Assembly (NCBI RefSeq): GCF_900324485.2
Contig: NC_046650.1
Span: 10,982,828 to 11,046,827 of the forward strand
Source: Mastacembelus armatus
Taxonomy: Eukaryota > Chordata > Actinopteri > Synbranchiformes > Mastacembelidae
DNA length: 64,000 nucleotides
Reading direction: 5' to 3'
Below the pieces are notes generated by a model. The model saw nothing but the letters and a program-made list of their open reading frames with translations. It was not told the DNA's origin and searched no databases. Positions 35,401 to 47,736 of this stretch are shown here, in pieces (positions within the stretch are counted from its first letter, which is position 1; each line of letters starts with the position of its first letter). Made by a program: the position numbers and the translations under genes.

Positions 35401-37216
35401 CAGGAACATATTTGAGCTCAGACATCAATCATTTAAGTGACTGTCACTTATCTCACAATCACTTCTGTGTTGTCCATCTGGCTCCATCTGTTCCTGCATT
35501 TCTGTTTCTTACTGTTTGTGTCAGCCGAGATGCAATTATACTTTAAATTGATTTTTCACTCTGAAAACATCTTTCCTCTGCTCCTGTCCTCACAGTACGC
35601 TACCACGGAGGAGGCAGTTGCCACAAGAACTGCCCTCCATGGGGTCAAATGGCCTCTGAGTAATCCCAAGGTGCTCAGCGTCGACTTCTGTGAGCAGGAT
35701 GAGGTAATAAAATAATAAATGAGCTCTTTGCGTAGCAGTCAACACACGTAATTGAACATGAATTTACCTTAGATAAGTTGGAGGATATTCTACAGAAATA
35801 ATCACCTATTATTATCTTCAGTGTAAAATGATTTATAGAAATTTTATGATTATGGCCAAAATGATATCGCCTGTAATTGATGTTATAAAATATTACTGTG
35901 CTTGTACGAAAATCTTGGTTTTCAACTACACACATTAGATTATAGGTAAACAAAATACTTTTTTTTTTTTTCCTGATAAAACTGAATCCATCTTGTTGAA
36001 TCAAATCTCTTGTAATATAAAAAAATAATAATAATAATACTGATATGGCACAGACCACAGGTTAACATAAAATCCTGAAAGGCTGGGTAAGGTCCTCATC
36101 TGTTTTAAGTGGTGCATTGTGTCTGCAACAGCTGGACTTTCACAAAGGAGTCCTGAAGCCAGAGAAGGAAGAGGACCCCGTTGCTCAGCCAGGCAGTGCT
36201 CCGAACCGACTGCCCCCTCTAATGCCTGAGCGGGATCGGGACAGAGAACGAGACCGCGACAGAGACAAGGACAGGGAGCGAGAACGGGACCGAGGGGCGG
36301 GCGGAGTGCGGGACCTGTGGGCAGAGCGGGAGAAAGAGATGGAGCGCCGGGAGAGGGCCCGTGGTGAACGAGAATGGGACCGGGATAAGGTTCGGGAATT
36401 TGCGAGACCAGGAGAGGATGGACGACGGTCTCGATCCAGAGACAGAGAACGCAGGAGGAGGGACAGGCCAAAGAGCAAGGAGAGGAAGACTGATAAGAAA
36501 GGTAAGAGACTGAGTAGGAAACTAAGGGAGGCAGAGTGTGATGAAGGGAGAAAGACCAGATCAAACAAGCTGGTGGGATGTGTCTCAGCTCATGGTCTGC
36601 ATTTCCCCTGTGTGTAGTGAAATTGGTGATGAGACACATACACAGCTACTTCACACATTTCTGTTTCCTTACCAACAGAGAAGACAGAGGAGCCCCCGGC
36701 TAAACTTCTAGACGACTTGTTCCTCAAAACCAAAGCAGCTCCATGTATTTACTGGCTTCCCCTCACTGAGGAGCAGGTCGGTCCCTATGCTCACTTTACA
36801 ACTCACAACATTTGTCAGTCAGTGGTTATCACAGTGAGATCTGACATTCAGATTTATTTGTACCATAGAAGTAAACTGTGCATTATATCCACCAGGCGGC
36901 GCAGAGGCTTTTGGACCGCACAGAGCGGCAAAAGGAACGTGAGCGAAGGCGCAAGGAGCAGCAGGAGGAGGAGGACAAGAAGCGGGAAGAGGAGAAGAAA
37001 GAGCGGCTGAAGGGCCGGGAGAAGGACGGCGGCGTGACGGTGAGCGGTGGAGCGGCCGGACGAGGGGCCAACGGAGACAGAGAGAGAGACCGTGGCCGAG
37101 ACAGAGAGGGGGACAAGAAGAGAGACAGCGGCCACCGGCCCAGACGACCCTCAGCAGGCACAGGCAGTGGGCGGCGCTCTCGTAGCTCTAGCCATCCCAG
37201 GGACAGACGTCGCTGA
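19739..37216 (+). CDS. acin1: Apoptotic chromatin condensation inducer 1 (Acinus), ASAP/PSAP scaffold of the exon junction complex
   Basis: Seventeen coding exons: 19739-19873, 21189-21254, 21338-21449, 21767-21840, 22142-23542, 23696-23778, 27783-27903, 32669-32714, 33216-33361, 33607-33753, 33922-34093, 34253-34398, 35206-35313, 35596-35703, 36132-36501, 36679-36776, 36896-37216. They total 1217 residues in perfect phase. The product has an N-terminal SAP domain (about 8-45, [20 protein letters not shown]), a large low-complexity exon with a D/S acidic run, a glutamine run and E/K/R coiled coil, then [10 protein letters not shown] and [12 protein letters not shown] blocks. These are followed by the RRM (about 875-955, [16 protein letters not shown] ... 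[12 protein letters not shown]), the RNPS1/SAP18-binding motif [13 protein letters not shown] and an RE/RD/RS tail. Acinus scaffolds RNPS1 and SAP18 at exon junctions and is a caspase target. Likely poly(A) signals are at 37749-37754 and 38357-38362. Confidence 0.96.
24780..25068 (+). promoter_or_regulatory. acin1: Internal acin1 promoter with alternative first coding exon
   Basis: Within the 4-kb intron after exon 6 lies a CpG-rich island with an ETS/GABPA site (GGCCGGAAGTGG, about 24813-24824), a YY1-like CAACATGGCCG (about 24859) and no TATA. It ends in ATG CTG TCC GAA GGC AAC AAA AAC GG followed by GTAAGA (ATG at 25043, donor at 25069). This is phase 2 and joins exactly to exon 27783 (G GAG GTG), giving [14 protein letters not shown]. 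The product would lack the SAP domain but keep the RRM and RS parts, like the short Acinus isoforms known in mammals. Confidence 0.7.
26680..26755. repeat. Possible degenerate MITE-like repeat
   Basis: The phrases CTAATTGAGAAAAG, GATGAATCGATAACAGTTGT and GATTGCAGCCCTAGT resemble the end of a widespread vertebrate MITE. It is short and diverged; family and ends are uncertain. Confidence 0.3.
28337..28387. repeat. (GT)n microsatellite, about 25 units
   Basis: Pure GT dinucleotide run inside the acin1 intron between exons 7 and 8. Confidence 0.97.
29369..29461. repeat. (GT)n microsatellite, about 46 units
   Basis: Uninterrupted GT run in the same acin1 intron, the longest simple repeat in the window and likely highly polymorphic. 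Confidence 0.97.
29744..29878 (+). other. Candidate alternative terminal exon of acin1
   Basis: After a weak acceptor (ATGAAG) a 44-codon frame in the same phase as exon 7 (ending 27903) reads [20 protein letters not shown] and later [19 protein letters not shown], then stops. The composition (Y/H/S) looks protein-like and a downstream AATAAA exists near 31344. I know no Acinus isoform with this tail; it may equally be chance. The minus strand here also has an open frame with [17 protein letters not shown]. Confidence 0.25.
30060..32668. other. Remainder of acin1 intron 7, nothing recognised
   Basis: I see no coding exon or identifiable transposon. There is a poly-A run near 31788-31803 and a CA-rich patch with TATATA near 32341-32390. 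It ends at the polypyrimidine tract TCTGTCTCTCTCTGTTTCCAG of exon 8. Confidence 0.4.
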
Positions 37217-38949
37217 ATGGTGAAACCTGCAGGGGGAGCTGAAGAGAGGAGAAGCAGTGTAGCAGAGGACGCAGCAGACAGGAAGTCCTGGGAGGGAGTG
37301 TTTCCACTTGGTGAAGCATTTCTTTTGCCTCAAATCCAGGATTCGTGTCTGCTCCTCTCTACCTGTCCTGCCGTGCTTTAATTCGTCCACTTTGACGCCA
37401 GCGTCGTCTTCCACACACTTCTGCCATTTCCCCCATCTTGTTAAAGTCAATGTACACCCCAAAAAAATTGATTCCATGTTTGTTTTCTAGTAAAATGAAG
37501 GTTCATCTTGCTTCACTGCCCCCTCTTTATCTTCCAGAGGCAAATTTCAGTCCTTCCCCTGTAGAGAGCAGTGTTTCTCCTCTTCTCTGTAGTGCTGTTG
37601 CTTCTCCTCTGGTAAAGAAAAAAGTGGGGAGGGCAGTGTTTTCTTTTTCCTTTTGGCCTCTACTCAGCATTTTGTCCCACTGAGGTTTGGGGCCCCGCCT
37701 CTTTATTTTAGTTCTGCGGGTGCAGTTCCTTCCTTCTCAGAGCCCTGTAATAAAACCAGTCCAAAATAGATCTGACCTTCAAATATTTTCTAGGATCAGT
37801 TTTAGTGTTCCACTCTTTAAGCGCTGAGATTTGTTTCTTCTATATGACTGAATTCTCTGTCCCTTTTTGTGAACATGAGGAAAGTTTGTTTTGACTTTGA
37901 ATGGATTTTATGTTTTCAGCCTCGGAGGGTTAGTTGTGTTTACAGCAGGTGACATTAGTGTGAGTAATAACCATCTTCCCCAAAGATGTTACTGGTCCTG
38001 GAGTCTCAACACTGTAACACTGTAAAAAGTGCTATAGGAAGGTGCGTGTATAATGTGTTGTGGTGATGCACATGTCCCAAGGGGAGGGGTAAGAGGAGGA
38101 TATGACAGTCAAATGGAGGTTTATTCTGTAAAAACTACAGGAAGCTGACCTTCCCTGCACTGAAGTCTCCATTTGGACACACTTCCTCTGACCCTTCAAT
38201 CATATATTTAAGAGGAGGTAAACACAAAAAGTTATCTTCTGATAGAGGAATGGTTACAATTTTAATATTTTTACTTTGTTTTTAGTTGAAAATAGGTTGG
38301 TTTTTGTTGCTTTTCTTCTCCTGCAAGTGCTGAATGTACCAAGACTTTAAAAAATGAATAAATTTAAATAGGTTATCAGCTTGTCTGCTTGGATGTTTTT
38401 GCTTACAGACAAAAGAGCGTCATGACCTGGCTGTGAGCCACAGAGATGATGAGTGCTTTGACCTTGATCTGTTTAATCACAAATATAGTGGAACTGTTTT
38501 TGAAACGAGGAAATTCAGTGCAGAGGAAAAGCTTGAAACTTTGACATTTACAAGTAGGTCACTGTTTAATGAAACAAAATATTACAACGTACAGAAGTTA
38601 CACACATGTTTTTCCCCAAAATCTTACAGTAAAGTCAAATTTAAGTGCAAAATGTTTGCTAGCGATAATATGCACGAAAAATCTCTTGTTCTTCTACAGC
38701 AAACAGTAGCCAGGTTGGAGTAAAAAAAAAAAAAGCAGTAGTTTCTCTCCCATTCCCTTATAACTATAGTACAGTAATAGGACAAGAAGTACAGCAGGCA
38801 GTATATGTGACAGAAGGGACTGATCCAAGTCAAGTTGAATCAATGGAAATGTCTTAATATCAGCAGTTTCATCTCATAATGATCTGACTGAGCAAAAGCA
38901 TGTGAGAGCGACCAACTTTTCCTCACATCTGTATCTGCAGAGGTGCCGA
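37217..38949. other. Convergent 3' UTRs of acin1 (plus) and ajuba (minus)
   Basis: The two genes run tail to tail with 1.7 kb between stop codons. Plus-strand AATAAA signals at 37749-37754 and 38357-38362 would end acin1 transcripts. The ajuba 3' UTR must come from the right part; I did not find a clear AATAAA for it on the minus strand. Confidence 0.55.
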
Positions 38950-40757
38950 TCAGTGTGCGCTGTGAGGGGGAATGTTGTGTGTGGCGCACACTCTGCTCAT
39001 GTGACAGGAGTGGCAGAGGAGGTGAGAGTCCAGGGGGAAGCACTGCGCCCCGGGCTTATCGGAGAGCTGCTTGCCACATTCCTGAGGGCGGGAAAAGACG
39101 CAGATAAGCACACGGGAAGAGAGGTCAGTCACATCTTGACTTTCTGCACTCAAACGGGATCGATTAGGACACAGAAAGACAAAGTAGTGTAGTGGTTCTT
39201 GGCACTCACCTCGCAGTGGTAGCATTCAAAGTGATAGTCCTTGTTCATAGACACGACCCTGAGGATCTCGTCACTGCCCTGAGAGACAAAACAAGAGAAA
39301 ACTGGAGGTGTCAGACATCTTCAGGAAGAAATATATACCAGTTAAACTTATTTTGAAATACTTGTCCTTTGTACATTTAGCCACAAAAAATTAACACACT
39401 AAAGAAAATTACATGAGCCACAGAAAATTCAAAGGGGGCATGCTTTCATACATTTGTTGTATTTTTCTTGAAGTTAAAATCATACAAGAAAACACTAAAA
39501 GACAAGTTTAGTGTCCAGACAATAGTTTTAAGTAATTTCCAAAATAAAAGGCTCACTAATGATATTCTGACACTGCATTTAAGAAAACTAGCAGAAGGGG
39601 GAGATGCACTGGGAGAATACACACAAACGTGTACTCACTTCAGTAGGTAAGATGGGCTGTAAACAGGCAGCACACTTGGGAGCAAAAGTCCTGCAGGATA
39701 ACGGGAGCAACGTTTAGTAAAGGACATTCATGAAATGTTACACATGCAAAAAGTAAATTCCACTCTGTCAGATGTAAATCCCTCAAGACTTCATGTTTAT
39801 GGTTTCATCTAGGGTCTTCTGATCTGACAGCAGCATGAACAGAGCCTCACTTGTTGTAGTCTGCAACGCAGTAGATGTTGCTGTGTTGGTCCACGGTGAA
39901 GGGCACCCCGTCCAGAGCCTTGGAGCACACCACGCATCGGAAACAGCCAGGATGGTACGAGTTCCCCAGAGCCTGCAGGATCTGACAATGAAAACAGATA
40001 ATTACTTGCAAGTGTCACATTCTCTATTTGAATAGTGCCATTTTTGGCCTAGACAAATATATATATATATATATATCTACTTTGTGCAGATATATTTCCA
40101 GCTCAGCTACTAAGTATAACGGAAATGCATTTTTGTGTCAGACATTTATGGTTCTTAAATTTGGATGTGGTTAAGCCATTCAAATTGTACAGAAAACAAC
40201 GCCTGTGGATCTCACACTCAGTGGTAGCCTTCTGTTTATATTATGGGCATTATGTGGTTTCAAATATGGTAAAAAGTTTTAGGTAATCACTACAGAGCCT
40301 TAAATCTTTATTTATCAAAAATCCCAAGGCAAACATTCCACTGAAATCTCCCGTGGGAACTCAGAGAGGAGCCAGCAAAAAGACGTCACTGAATTTCTCT
40401 ATCCTCTGTGGGATTCCTGACATGAATTCTGGGAAACATGGGACACAACCAACTAAAAACGACTCGAGGCAGGGTTAAGGGTTAGAGTAGGTTCCTTTAA
40501 GTCTAACATGAGCGTTCGGCGGCGTTAAATCCCTCACCTGTTCGAGAATAAGGTGACCACACACGTTACACTTCTCAGCTGCGGCCTGGAATCCTGAAAA
40601 CTGTTATTAAAACAGAGATTAGCGTCCGACTCTGAACATGTCTGTATGCGAGACTGACGACAAAACACGCCTTGACCTCAACTCTTACCATGTAATCCTC
40701 TTTACAGTACACAGACCCGTTGACATTGTAGAAGTCCTTGTTTCTCAGGGTGCGTCC

Positions 40758-40810
<53 letters not shown>

Positions 40811-42506
40811 CACAGCACAACCCGGGACAGTTTATTAAGAAGTGCAGTTTACAAAAGGTGTAGCTTCAGATTACTGTTGTTATGTTTGGGGATGAGGTGT
40901 GGGTTAGGGTGGAGTGGGGGGGTTATGCTCACCACAGGACACACAGGTGAAGCAGCGGGTGTGATAGAGACTGTCCAGAGCCTGGCAGGCATTGTCCGCC
41001 CCGTACACGCCTTTCCCACACTTCACACAGGTTCCTGCCGGCGGGAAGGGGGGGAAGGGGGGGAAGGGGGGGGGAAGGGGGGGAAGGGGGGGGGGGGGGG
41101 GGGACACAAACATGCATTTTAGCTGAGAGTAATTGCTCAGTGACTCTTAGCACTTCATTTACGACGCATTCCAGGAGGATGTGTCTGAAATCCAACTCCA
41201 CACAAAGTGTCAACACTTGTAAATCCTCTCGTTCGCACCACCTAGGGGATTTTCACACAGTTAAAACCCAGTTACCCATGCCAGCCAGTTCGCTCACCCA
41301 TTCAAGGCTCTCTGTTGAAGCTCTGTTATTAAAGGGAAACTCCACCGGATCTGACTCTTTGGCTGTTGCTTCAGAAAGCCAATGACTCAGTCTTTGAGTT
41401 TTTTCTCTCAATTTCACTTTGAACCCTACAATTGAATTGAATCTGGGATTAAAAAAAGTTTGCACTTAGTTCCTCTCATAAAGACCATCTCAGGAAACAA
41501 GGCGTAAATGACAAAATGTGCCACTTTCACAGCTTCCTTTGGCATCATTTAGTGCTGGATAACTGTTTTCTCCCATGTTAAAATCAACAGGATAGATGCT
41601 TAGATGCCTTTTCTCAGACAGCTAAACGACAAACACAGTCTCCTGTTCTTCTCTGTCAGGTCTCTGCTCTTGGTCAGGAACAAACATGGGTTGAGACCAG
41701 CACAAGTTCTAGTTCTGCTGCTTTTTCACTGTAAAAAGTGGAAAAACAAAACAGTATAGACTTAAAGCCAAGCGACTTTCACAACTATTTTCGCTGTTTT
41801 TCATCTAACAAAATACACTTTTGTCTAAATGCATGTTCAGAACTTGTCAGGCCACTAAATGTCAAGTGGAAAAATGGTGTGGTGGTCCAAGCTTCAGTCT
41901 TTCTGTGATCTATTTAAAGGGTCTGCCTGTGTTTTTCCCCCCCTTTCTAATGTGGCTGAGGGAGTGCCGCACAAATCAAGTATTCCTACACTCTGCTGCT
42001 GCCGCCATCCTGGACAGTCCCTCCGATATTTAGGAACAGACATAGCTCTCTGCCAAAGCCAGAAACCAGAGGACTCAAGCAAGTCTTTAAATACACAGCT
42101 ACACAATAAGCTGGGAGGGAATAGGCCTGGGCAGAAAACAAAAGTTTTATAGAATAAAGCTCATTTGAGCACAAAAAGCCAAGAAGACAAACACAAATGT
42201 GCCACAAAAATGAGGTTTGGCACACCTTCTACCAACACGTTTGTGTGCTCTCTTTCGTTTCTGCACCTAAAACTAATGTAAGTTTTATAAGTTTTATAAG
42301 TATGAGAACATTTATTACAGGACTAGTTTCGTGTGCCTGCCTTTGTCGTTTTAACTAAAACATATGAAAACATCAAGAAGAAAAAGGCATTTCACTAGTT
42401 TTCGGTGCATCAGCAGTATCTTGATTTATAAGGGAAAGGTTTTTTTCATTTTGCTTTTTAATTACAGGGAAGCTTTTCTGATGCTTGACGTTACCCCTTA
42501 ATATAG

Positions 42507-42569
<63 letters not shown>

Positions 42570-42881
42570 GGCTGAGCTCAGGGCGTCTGTTTTCACGGCT
42601 CAGAGCCTCCGATTTCTTCCTAATGGCTGAGAGGAGTACAGTATTGTATGTCCCCTCCGGGCACACATACCTGAACAGAAAAACAGGCTGCAGCACACCG
42701 CCCTTGCACACGCCAAGGCAGCATTATACACACACACACACACACACACATACACACATGACTCACACACTGCGTTACTGTGGCCTGAAGTCACTTGGGG
42801 GAAACACACCCTGCCACAGAGAAACAATATACACACACATATTCATCCTGCCACTATAACACACTCTTACACTGGTACAAT

Positions 42882-42921
<40 letters not shown>

Positions 42922-43050
42922 TCCAGAGCCCTAATCTCCTGTGACTCACAATAATAGTTGGAGCTGTGTTTATATGGAACCATGTAATTTGTGTCTGAGT
43001 GTTAGAGCAGAAGTTTGCAGTTTAACGGCCATATAGATACGCTGCATTAG

Positions 43051-43086
<36 letters not shown>

Positions 43087-45272
43087 ACCGCACTGTGGCA
43101 AACTGCCTGAAACATCAGCTGACCCTGCCTCATGTTTTGGATACAGGTGTGAGCCTGAAAGATTATACGTATATCTCTACTGCCGGTGCTTTACTACTTT
43201 CATTTTTAGTCAACGACACGTATCTTTCAGTGTGTCCTATGTGATCCCCTGCTTTCCTCTCTTCAGCCAAACACATCTGCTTGTTTGGATCAGCTTCTGA
43301 AGCCCGAGCTCTCTTTTCTTTCCCCCCTCCTTTATGCTTGGCGTGCTACAGTCCTGCATGTCTCTGCAGGTTCCAAGGCACCATCCATCCACTCTTTCAA
43401 CTATTAATCTGTCCATCCATCCTTGTATCCAACACCGCAACCCTTTCATTTACAGACAAACCTGTGATCTGACACCAGGCAGCGGGCAGGACAATAATAA
43501 CACAGTGAGGGTGGATGCTAAGTGAATGCATGGGATGTTGTGAGTGAACTGTGGCGGCACTGGCCCCAACGGGGGGGATGTGATTATTTTTTTTAGTGGG
43601 TGTTAAATCCAGCTCTGTGCACCCTCACTCATCTTTCTCCTCACTTTACTGTTGCCACCTGAAAACCATTGTTAAAAAAAAAAAGAATCTCACCAAAGAA
43701 CTCCTGGCGGTTCTCTGCGGTCTCTCTTCCAGCCCGGACTCCTGGATCCTCTTGAGGTACGACCGGCCCCCCAGCCGAAGAGGGCCCCAGTGTAGTCGTG
43801 CTTGGTTTTGAAAGAGCTGGCAGGGCTAGAGACTGCTCTTTCAGCATCAGGCCCTCCAGGAGCCCCTCACCTTCCAGGGCTGCATCTCTCAGTAGGAGTC
43901 GTGTGAGCTCTTCCTGATATAGGGTTCCAGGCAGGTCTGAGTACCGGGACCTCTCTCCCATCACACAACCCTCTTTGCCTCTCACTCCCACTTGCTGCTC
44001 ATCCCACCACTCCGGGCCTCCCTGGTAGCACGCTGCTCCTGGACTTCCAACAGCAGGAGGGTAGGAATGGCGACTATCATGGGGTCCTGTACGCGCTCCA
44101 CCCTCCAGGTACCGAGTCCAGGCCTCTACAGGGGTAACCCCGGCCCTGCCCATAGCACTGTAACCCGCCATTGAGCCCCCTGTCTGTATGGAAGGGGACT
44201 GCTGTGATGGAGCAAGACCTCCAGAAGCAGCGTAGCGAGAATCGTATCCCAGGCTGATACCGCTGGTCCGGTTGCTGCTGCAGCGGCTCCCCATGGGGCT
44301 CCCTCCTCCGCCGCCGCTCGCTGTGCTGGAGGCAAAGCTGGACCTGGGGCTCACCAGCACCGACTCCTGAAGGCTGAATGATGAGCATGGGCTCAGGGTT
44401 GGTCCTGGGGGGTAAAAAAAGCTTCCTCCTACGCCTCCTCCGATCACATCAGATGGGCGATGTGGTGGATGAGAGAGGGATGCAGGCCTGGTGCTCTCCC
44501 ACAGCTCACTACCCGTGCTCAGGCGTTTGTACAGCAGGGCCTCCTGGAGAGAGAGGCGTTTGTGCCTCTCAGGCTCAGAGAGGTAGCCAGGCTCTGCCAG
44601 GCCACCTCCACCACTTCTGGGTGCTGACCCATAGCCTGTGGCAGCAGGGTATGGCGGGGGGACGGACAGAGGCGGCGGTTGGGAGAGGAGCTGCTGTCGT
44701 CTAACAAGCTGCTGGAGCTCCAGTGAGTAGCGCCGTTGGTTGAGGGACCCCTTGGATCCAAACGCCCCCAAAGGGTCGCACTCAGGGCCCAAGCCAGACT
44801 CACGCCTCAGGTGGGAATCCACACCTTCACCCAGGTAACAGGAAGCTCGCTGTTGAGGGGAGCGACGCCTCAGTGGGGCCAAGGTGGAAGGATGAAGCGG
44901 CTGCTCACCGTCTGAAGGTATGGCACCCACAGTGGAAGCAGCTGATGGTGGGGTGAGGAGCTGAGAAGGAGGCACTCCTATCCCTCCTCCTCCTCCTCCT
45001 CCTCCTCCTCTCCCATTCACAGGAACACATGCATCGCTTGTGGTTGCAGAGGCAAGCGAGAACTGGCCGGGTCTTGAGGGTGAGGCAGCTGCCGAGCTGG
45101 GAGCTGGTGGCAGACCGCTGCCCCCACCGCCGCCTCCAGAGAGGCCAGTGTTGGCGTTGCTGTTATTAGAGTTGCTGGCAGAGTCATGTTTTTTCTTCGA
45201 ACTGTTGAATTTCACACTGCCTGAGTCCGTTAGCTTTAACTTCTCTAACAACTTGCTTATCGGCCTGTCCAT
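38950..45272 (-). CDS. ajuba: LIM domain-containing protein ajuba
   Basis: Minus-strand exons: 43694-45272 (ATG at 45272), 40933-41034, 40689-40756, 40538-40600, 39851-39981, 39639-39690, 39210-39278, 38950-39081. They add to 731 residues in frame (human about 538). The start gives [14 protein letters not shown], similar to the human MERLGEKASRLLEKF; the frame stays open upstream but that part looks like 5' UTR. The pre-LIM region (1-526) is Gly/Ser/Pro-rich with conserved blocks [44 protein letters not shown] and [12 protein letters not shown]. Three C-terminal LIM domains follow ([56 protein letters not shown]). Ajuba shuttles between junctions and nucleus and acts in cadherin adhesion, Aurora A activation and Hippo inhibition through LATS. 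Ajuba rather than LIMD1/WTIP follows from the pre-LIM blocks and map position. Confidence 0.95.
40761..40805. repeat. (GA)n microsatellite forming the ajuba exon-3 acceptor tract
   Basis: On the transcribed strand this is (CT)n running straight into GCAG|GACGCACC, so the polypyrimidine tract of exon 40689-40756 is the microsatellite itself. Confidence 0.9.
41041..41103. repeat. G-tract minisatellite at the ajuba exon-2 acceptor
   Basis: Repeated GGGAAGGGGGGG units ending in a run of about fourteen G. On the ajuba strand this gives CCCCTTCCCCCC repeats just before the GCCGGCAG acceptor of exon 40933-41034. The plus strand could form G-quadruplexes. Confidence 0.9.
41104..43693. other. ajuba intron 1 with several CA/GT microsatellites
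   Basis: No coding exon recognised. It holds (GT)n at 42512-42568 (about 28 units), (AC)n at 42729-42750, (AC)n at 42883-42919 and (GT)n at 43052-43086, spaced over about 570 bases. Confidence 0.7.
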
Positions 45273-46330
45273 GACGAAGCCTTTTGTGGATTTTTTTTTT
45301 TTTTTTGTACCTGTCTGAGCAAAGTCAAGTTCCCTCTTTAAGTTACAGATGTTCTCAAATACAGTAAAACAGAAATGTAGACTTTTCACTAAAACACCTG
45401 AAATGGCAGCTTTCAAATTCTGCAGTACGAAAATAAAAACAGGCCTTGAAAGTAGCACAAGCCCAAAAGATCTACACAATAAATAGAGAACAGATAAATA
45501 AACCCTTTAAGACATTTCAGGGGGATTACATGACTGTAGTCTACCGAGTCATCCGGTTTGCCCTCATGTGGAAAACACAGGTAAAATGTGGGGAGCAACA
45601 ATCCATTAGGTTATTAGACAATTACTAATAGTTCAGATCGATCCAGCAGGAAACAGGAGGAACATACATCCAGGACACTTAAGCGTGACCTATGGTCGTG
45701 GAGGGCCTCCTTTGTGGCCCCTCGTGTGGTTACACATCTGCATCTTCTCTGTTGGTCAAAACTGTCCGAAATCCACTTCAGTAAACTCGGTTTGATCCCG
45801 AGGTTATCCAGTGCGTGTCTCCGGTTGAGTTTGTCTTTTTTTAAAAAGACACAAAGCGAGGAGGTTCAGCAGGATGCAGCCTATCGCCGCTTCATGTGGG
45901 TCCAGTGTAGACAACTAAATAAATCCGTCTGCGCTCAGATAGTCGACTCACCCGATCCCTGCCATTCATTTCAGGACGAAAGGTGCGCGGAAAAATGAAA
46001 ATAAGACGATTTACTGTAACTCAGGCCACAAGGCGCTTTCTGGACTCCCCAGTCCGTCCGTCCATCCGCCTGTGCTCGGCTGCTTTTTATCTTTCCCGTT
46101 TTCAAAGCAGAGGTCCTGTCCGGGACTCGGTGAAATAGTAGCGGAGAAGTTTGGAGCCACAGAAGGGACTGAGGGGAACCGGTGCGCCGTTACAGTTCCC
46201 TCCCAGCAGACCGGTGCGGGGCTGAACGAGTCTCTGAGCTTAAATAAAATCCCTCCCCGTGTGCATTGTACGGTCAACAACTTTGTTTCTTTCTTTCTCC
46301 CCCCTAAATAATTACTTACCTCCCCCCTCT
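45273..46330 (-). promoter_or_regulatory. ajuba 5' UTR and probable promoter region
   Basis: Upstream of the ajuba ATG the frame contains a lysine run (poly-T at 45292-45306 on the plus strand). The interval 45880-46210 has moderate CpG content (GTGCGCGG, CGGTGCGCCG). No TATA box was identified and the transcription start is not defined. Confidence 0.35.
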
Positions 46331-46619
46331 TTTTTCTTTTAACTGTGCCACAGCAGGGAGAGTTGCTTCCGGTTACAGCTTTTCAGAATAAACTCCCTGC
46401 TGGCATCTGTTAGATTTCAACATATCCTCGGTTAGTCCCCATCAAAGGTTTAATTTAGTCCTGATCATTTGGGTCTTTATAATTTGATAACTTGCTTATT
46501 TGTCAGACACTTGCACCATTGAACAACCGCTATGGTAGTTCCTCCAACTTCTATGTTTTAAAGGAGGAAACCTGTATAAAAATCTGGTTTTAAGGCTTTT
46601 TATTGTTTTTGTTTGTACA

Positions 46620-46860
46620 TCTTTTGAGTCCAGTTTTATTTATATAGTCCAGTGTCAAACATCACAGCTTTGCCTCAAAGGGCTTTACAATCTGTGCATC
46701 ATAGGGCCAGGTCTGTGCTTAGACCCTGGAACTGGATTAAGAAAACCACCAGAAATAGGGGCCTGATGATAAATTTGTACCCTAAGGCCCTTTGGGAGAT
46801 TCATCCAGCCATGCCGCAAACTGCTATTTTTGTTGTGAAAGAGACATAAAACCTGGTAAA
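46620..46860. repeat. Degenerate LINE/SINE-like fragment
   Basis: TTTATTTATATAGTCCAGTG followed by CCTCAAAGGGCTTTACAATC is the 3'-end pattern of fish L2-type elements, here diverged and without coding sequence. Confidence 0.45.
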
Positions 46861-47393
46861 AACATCAGGCTAAGCATTTTTCTCATTTATTAGATCAAAT
46901 ATTTCTGTTTTTTTTTTTTTTTTCATATAAACCCAGTGAAGATTTACTATACTTTAGAGAAAACAACCATAATCGTTATGACTCCAAATGGTAACGTTAA
47001 TTGGTAGCTGCTATAGCTTTAAATTTATTTCACATATAATGAATTTCACTTTTCTCGCTTTATTTGTGGATCCAGTAGCCTAGTCGCTTTTATTTTGAAG
47101 GTGGGGCACGTATCGACCGTTGGCTACCGTTGTGTCGGCGTCTTCAGCTTGACGTATCACTGCTCCTTTATCAGTGAGCAGCGACCGGGACACCTTTCCG
47201 TTTCGTCATTCATACGTAAAACTCGACGCAGAGGTCGTGCCCATTTCTCTGAACATTATAATATCATGTATGAGCTGAACTGGAAACCTTTAAGAATAAC
47301 TCAGTGTCCACTTATTAGAATTTCTTCACTAAATTAAATAAAACTCAGCAGGAGTACATGTTTAAAGTATTTGGGATTACATTCTGGGGTTTG

Positions 47394-47736
47394 GCAGCAG
47401 GGGAAGAAGACCTGTTAAGACTTTTTACCTAAATAAATAGCAATGCCACCTATGCTGCTACAAGTAAAAGTTAGGCATTGAACTTTTAACTTGAATACAA
47501 ACAAAATGCATCAGTATATGGATTTATACTTAGGCTAATAATTTCTATTAAGATGTAATACTGCAGGTGCTATATTACCATCATACTATGTTCTTATTAT
47601 TTATTAGTTTATTTATATTTTGTATCTACAGGTGGAGTCAAACAAGTGCACCAACCTAAAAAACTAAATATTAAAAAGCACTGAACCCAAGATTGTAGAC
47701 CCTGCTTAGGTAAATGTACTCACATTTCACCACTGG
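47394..47736. mobile_element. Degenerate hAT-like MITE
   Basis: Internal phrases (TGCTACAAGTAAAAGTTAGG, GCATTGAACTTTTAACTTG) and the end GGTAAATGTACTCACATTTC followed by ACCACTG match a very common teleost MITE with terminal CAGTGGTGGAA-type ends. It is non-coding and old. The flanks (46860-47393 and 47737-48299) hold nothing I recognise. Confidence 0.5.

Noticed and set aside
36185-36568. Arg/Ser-rich minus-strand frame that looks like an SR protein
   Set aside because: It is the reverse complement of the real acin1 RD/RE repeat exon.
38433-38723. 96-codon plus-strand frame between acin1 and ajuba
   Set aside because: It lies in convergent 3' UTR sequence after the acin1 poly(A) signal, is AT-rich and resembles no known protein.
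45273-45479. Upstream in-frame extension of ajuba to an ATG at 45479
   Set aside because: The extension is lysine-run and unlike Ajuba, while [14 protein letters not shown] at 45272 matches the known N-terminus.
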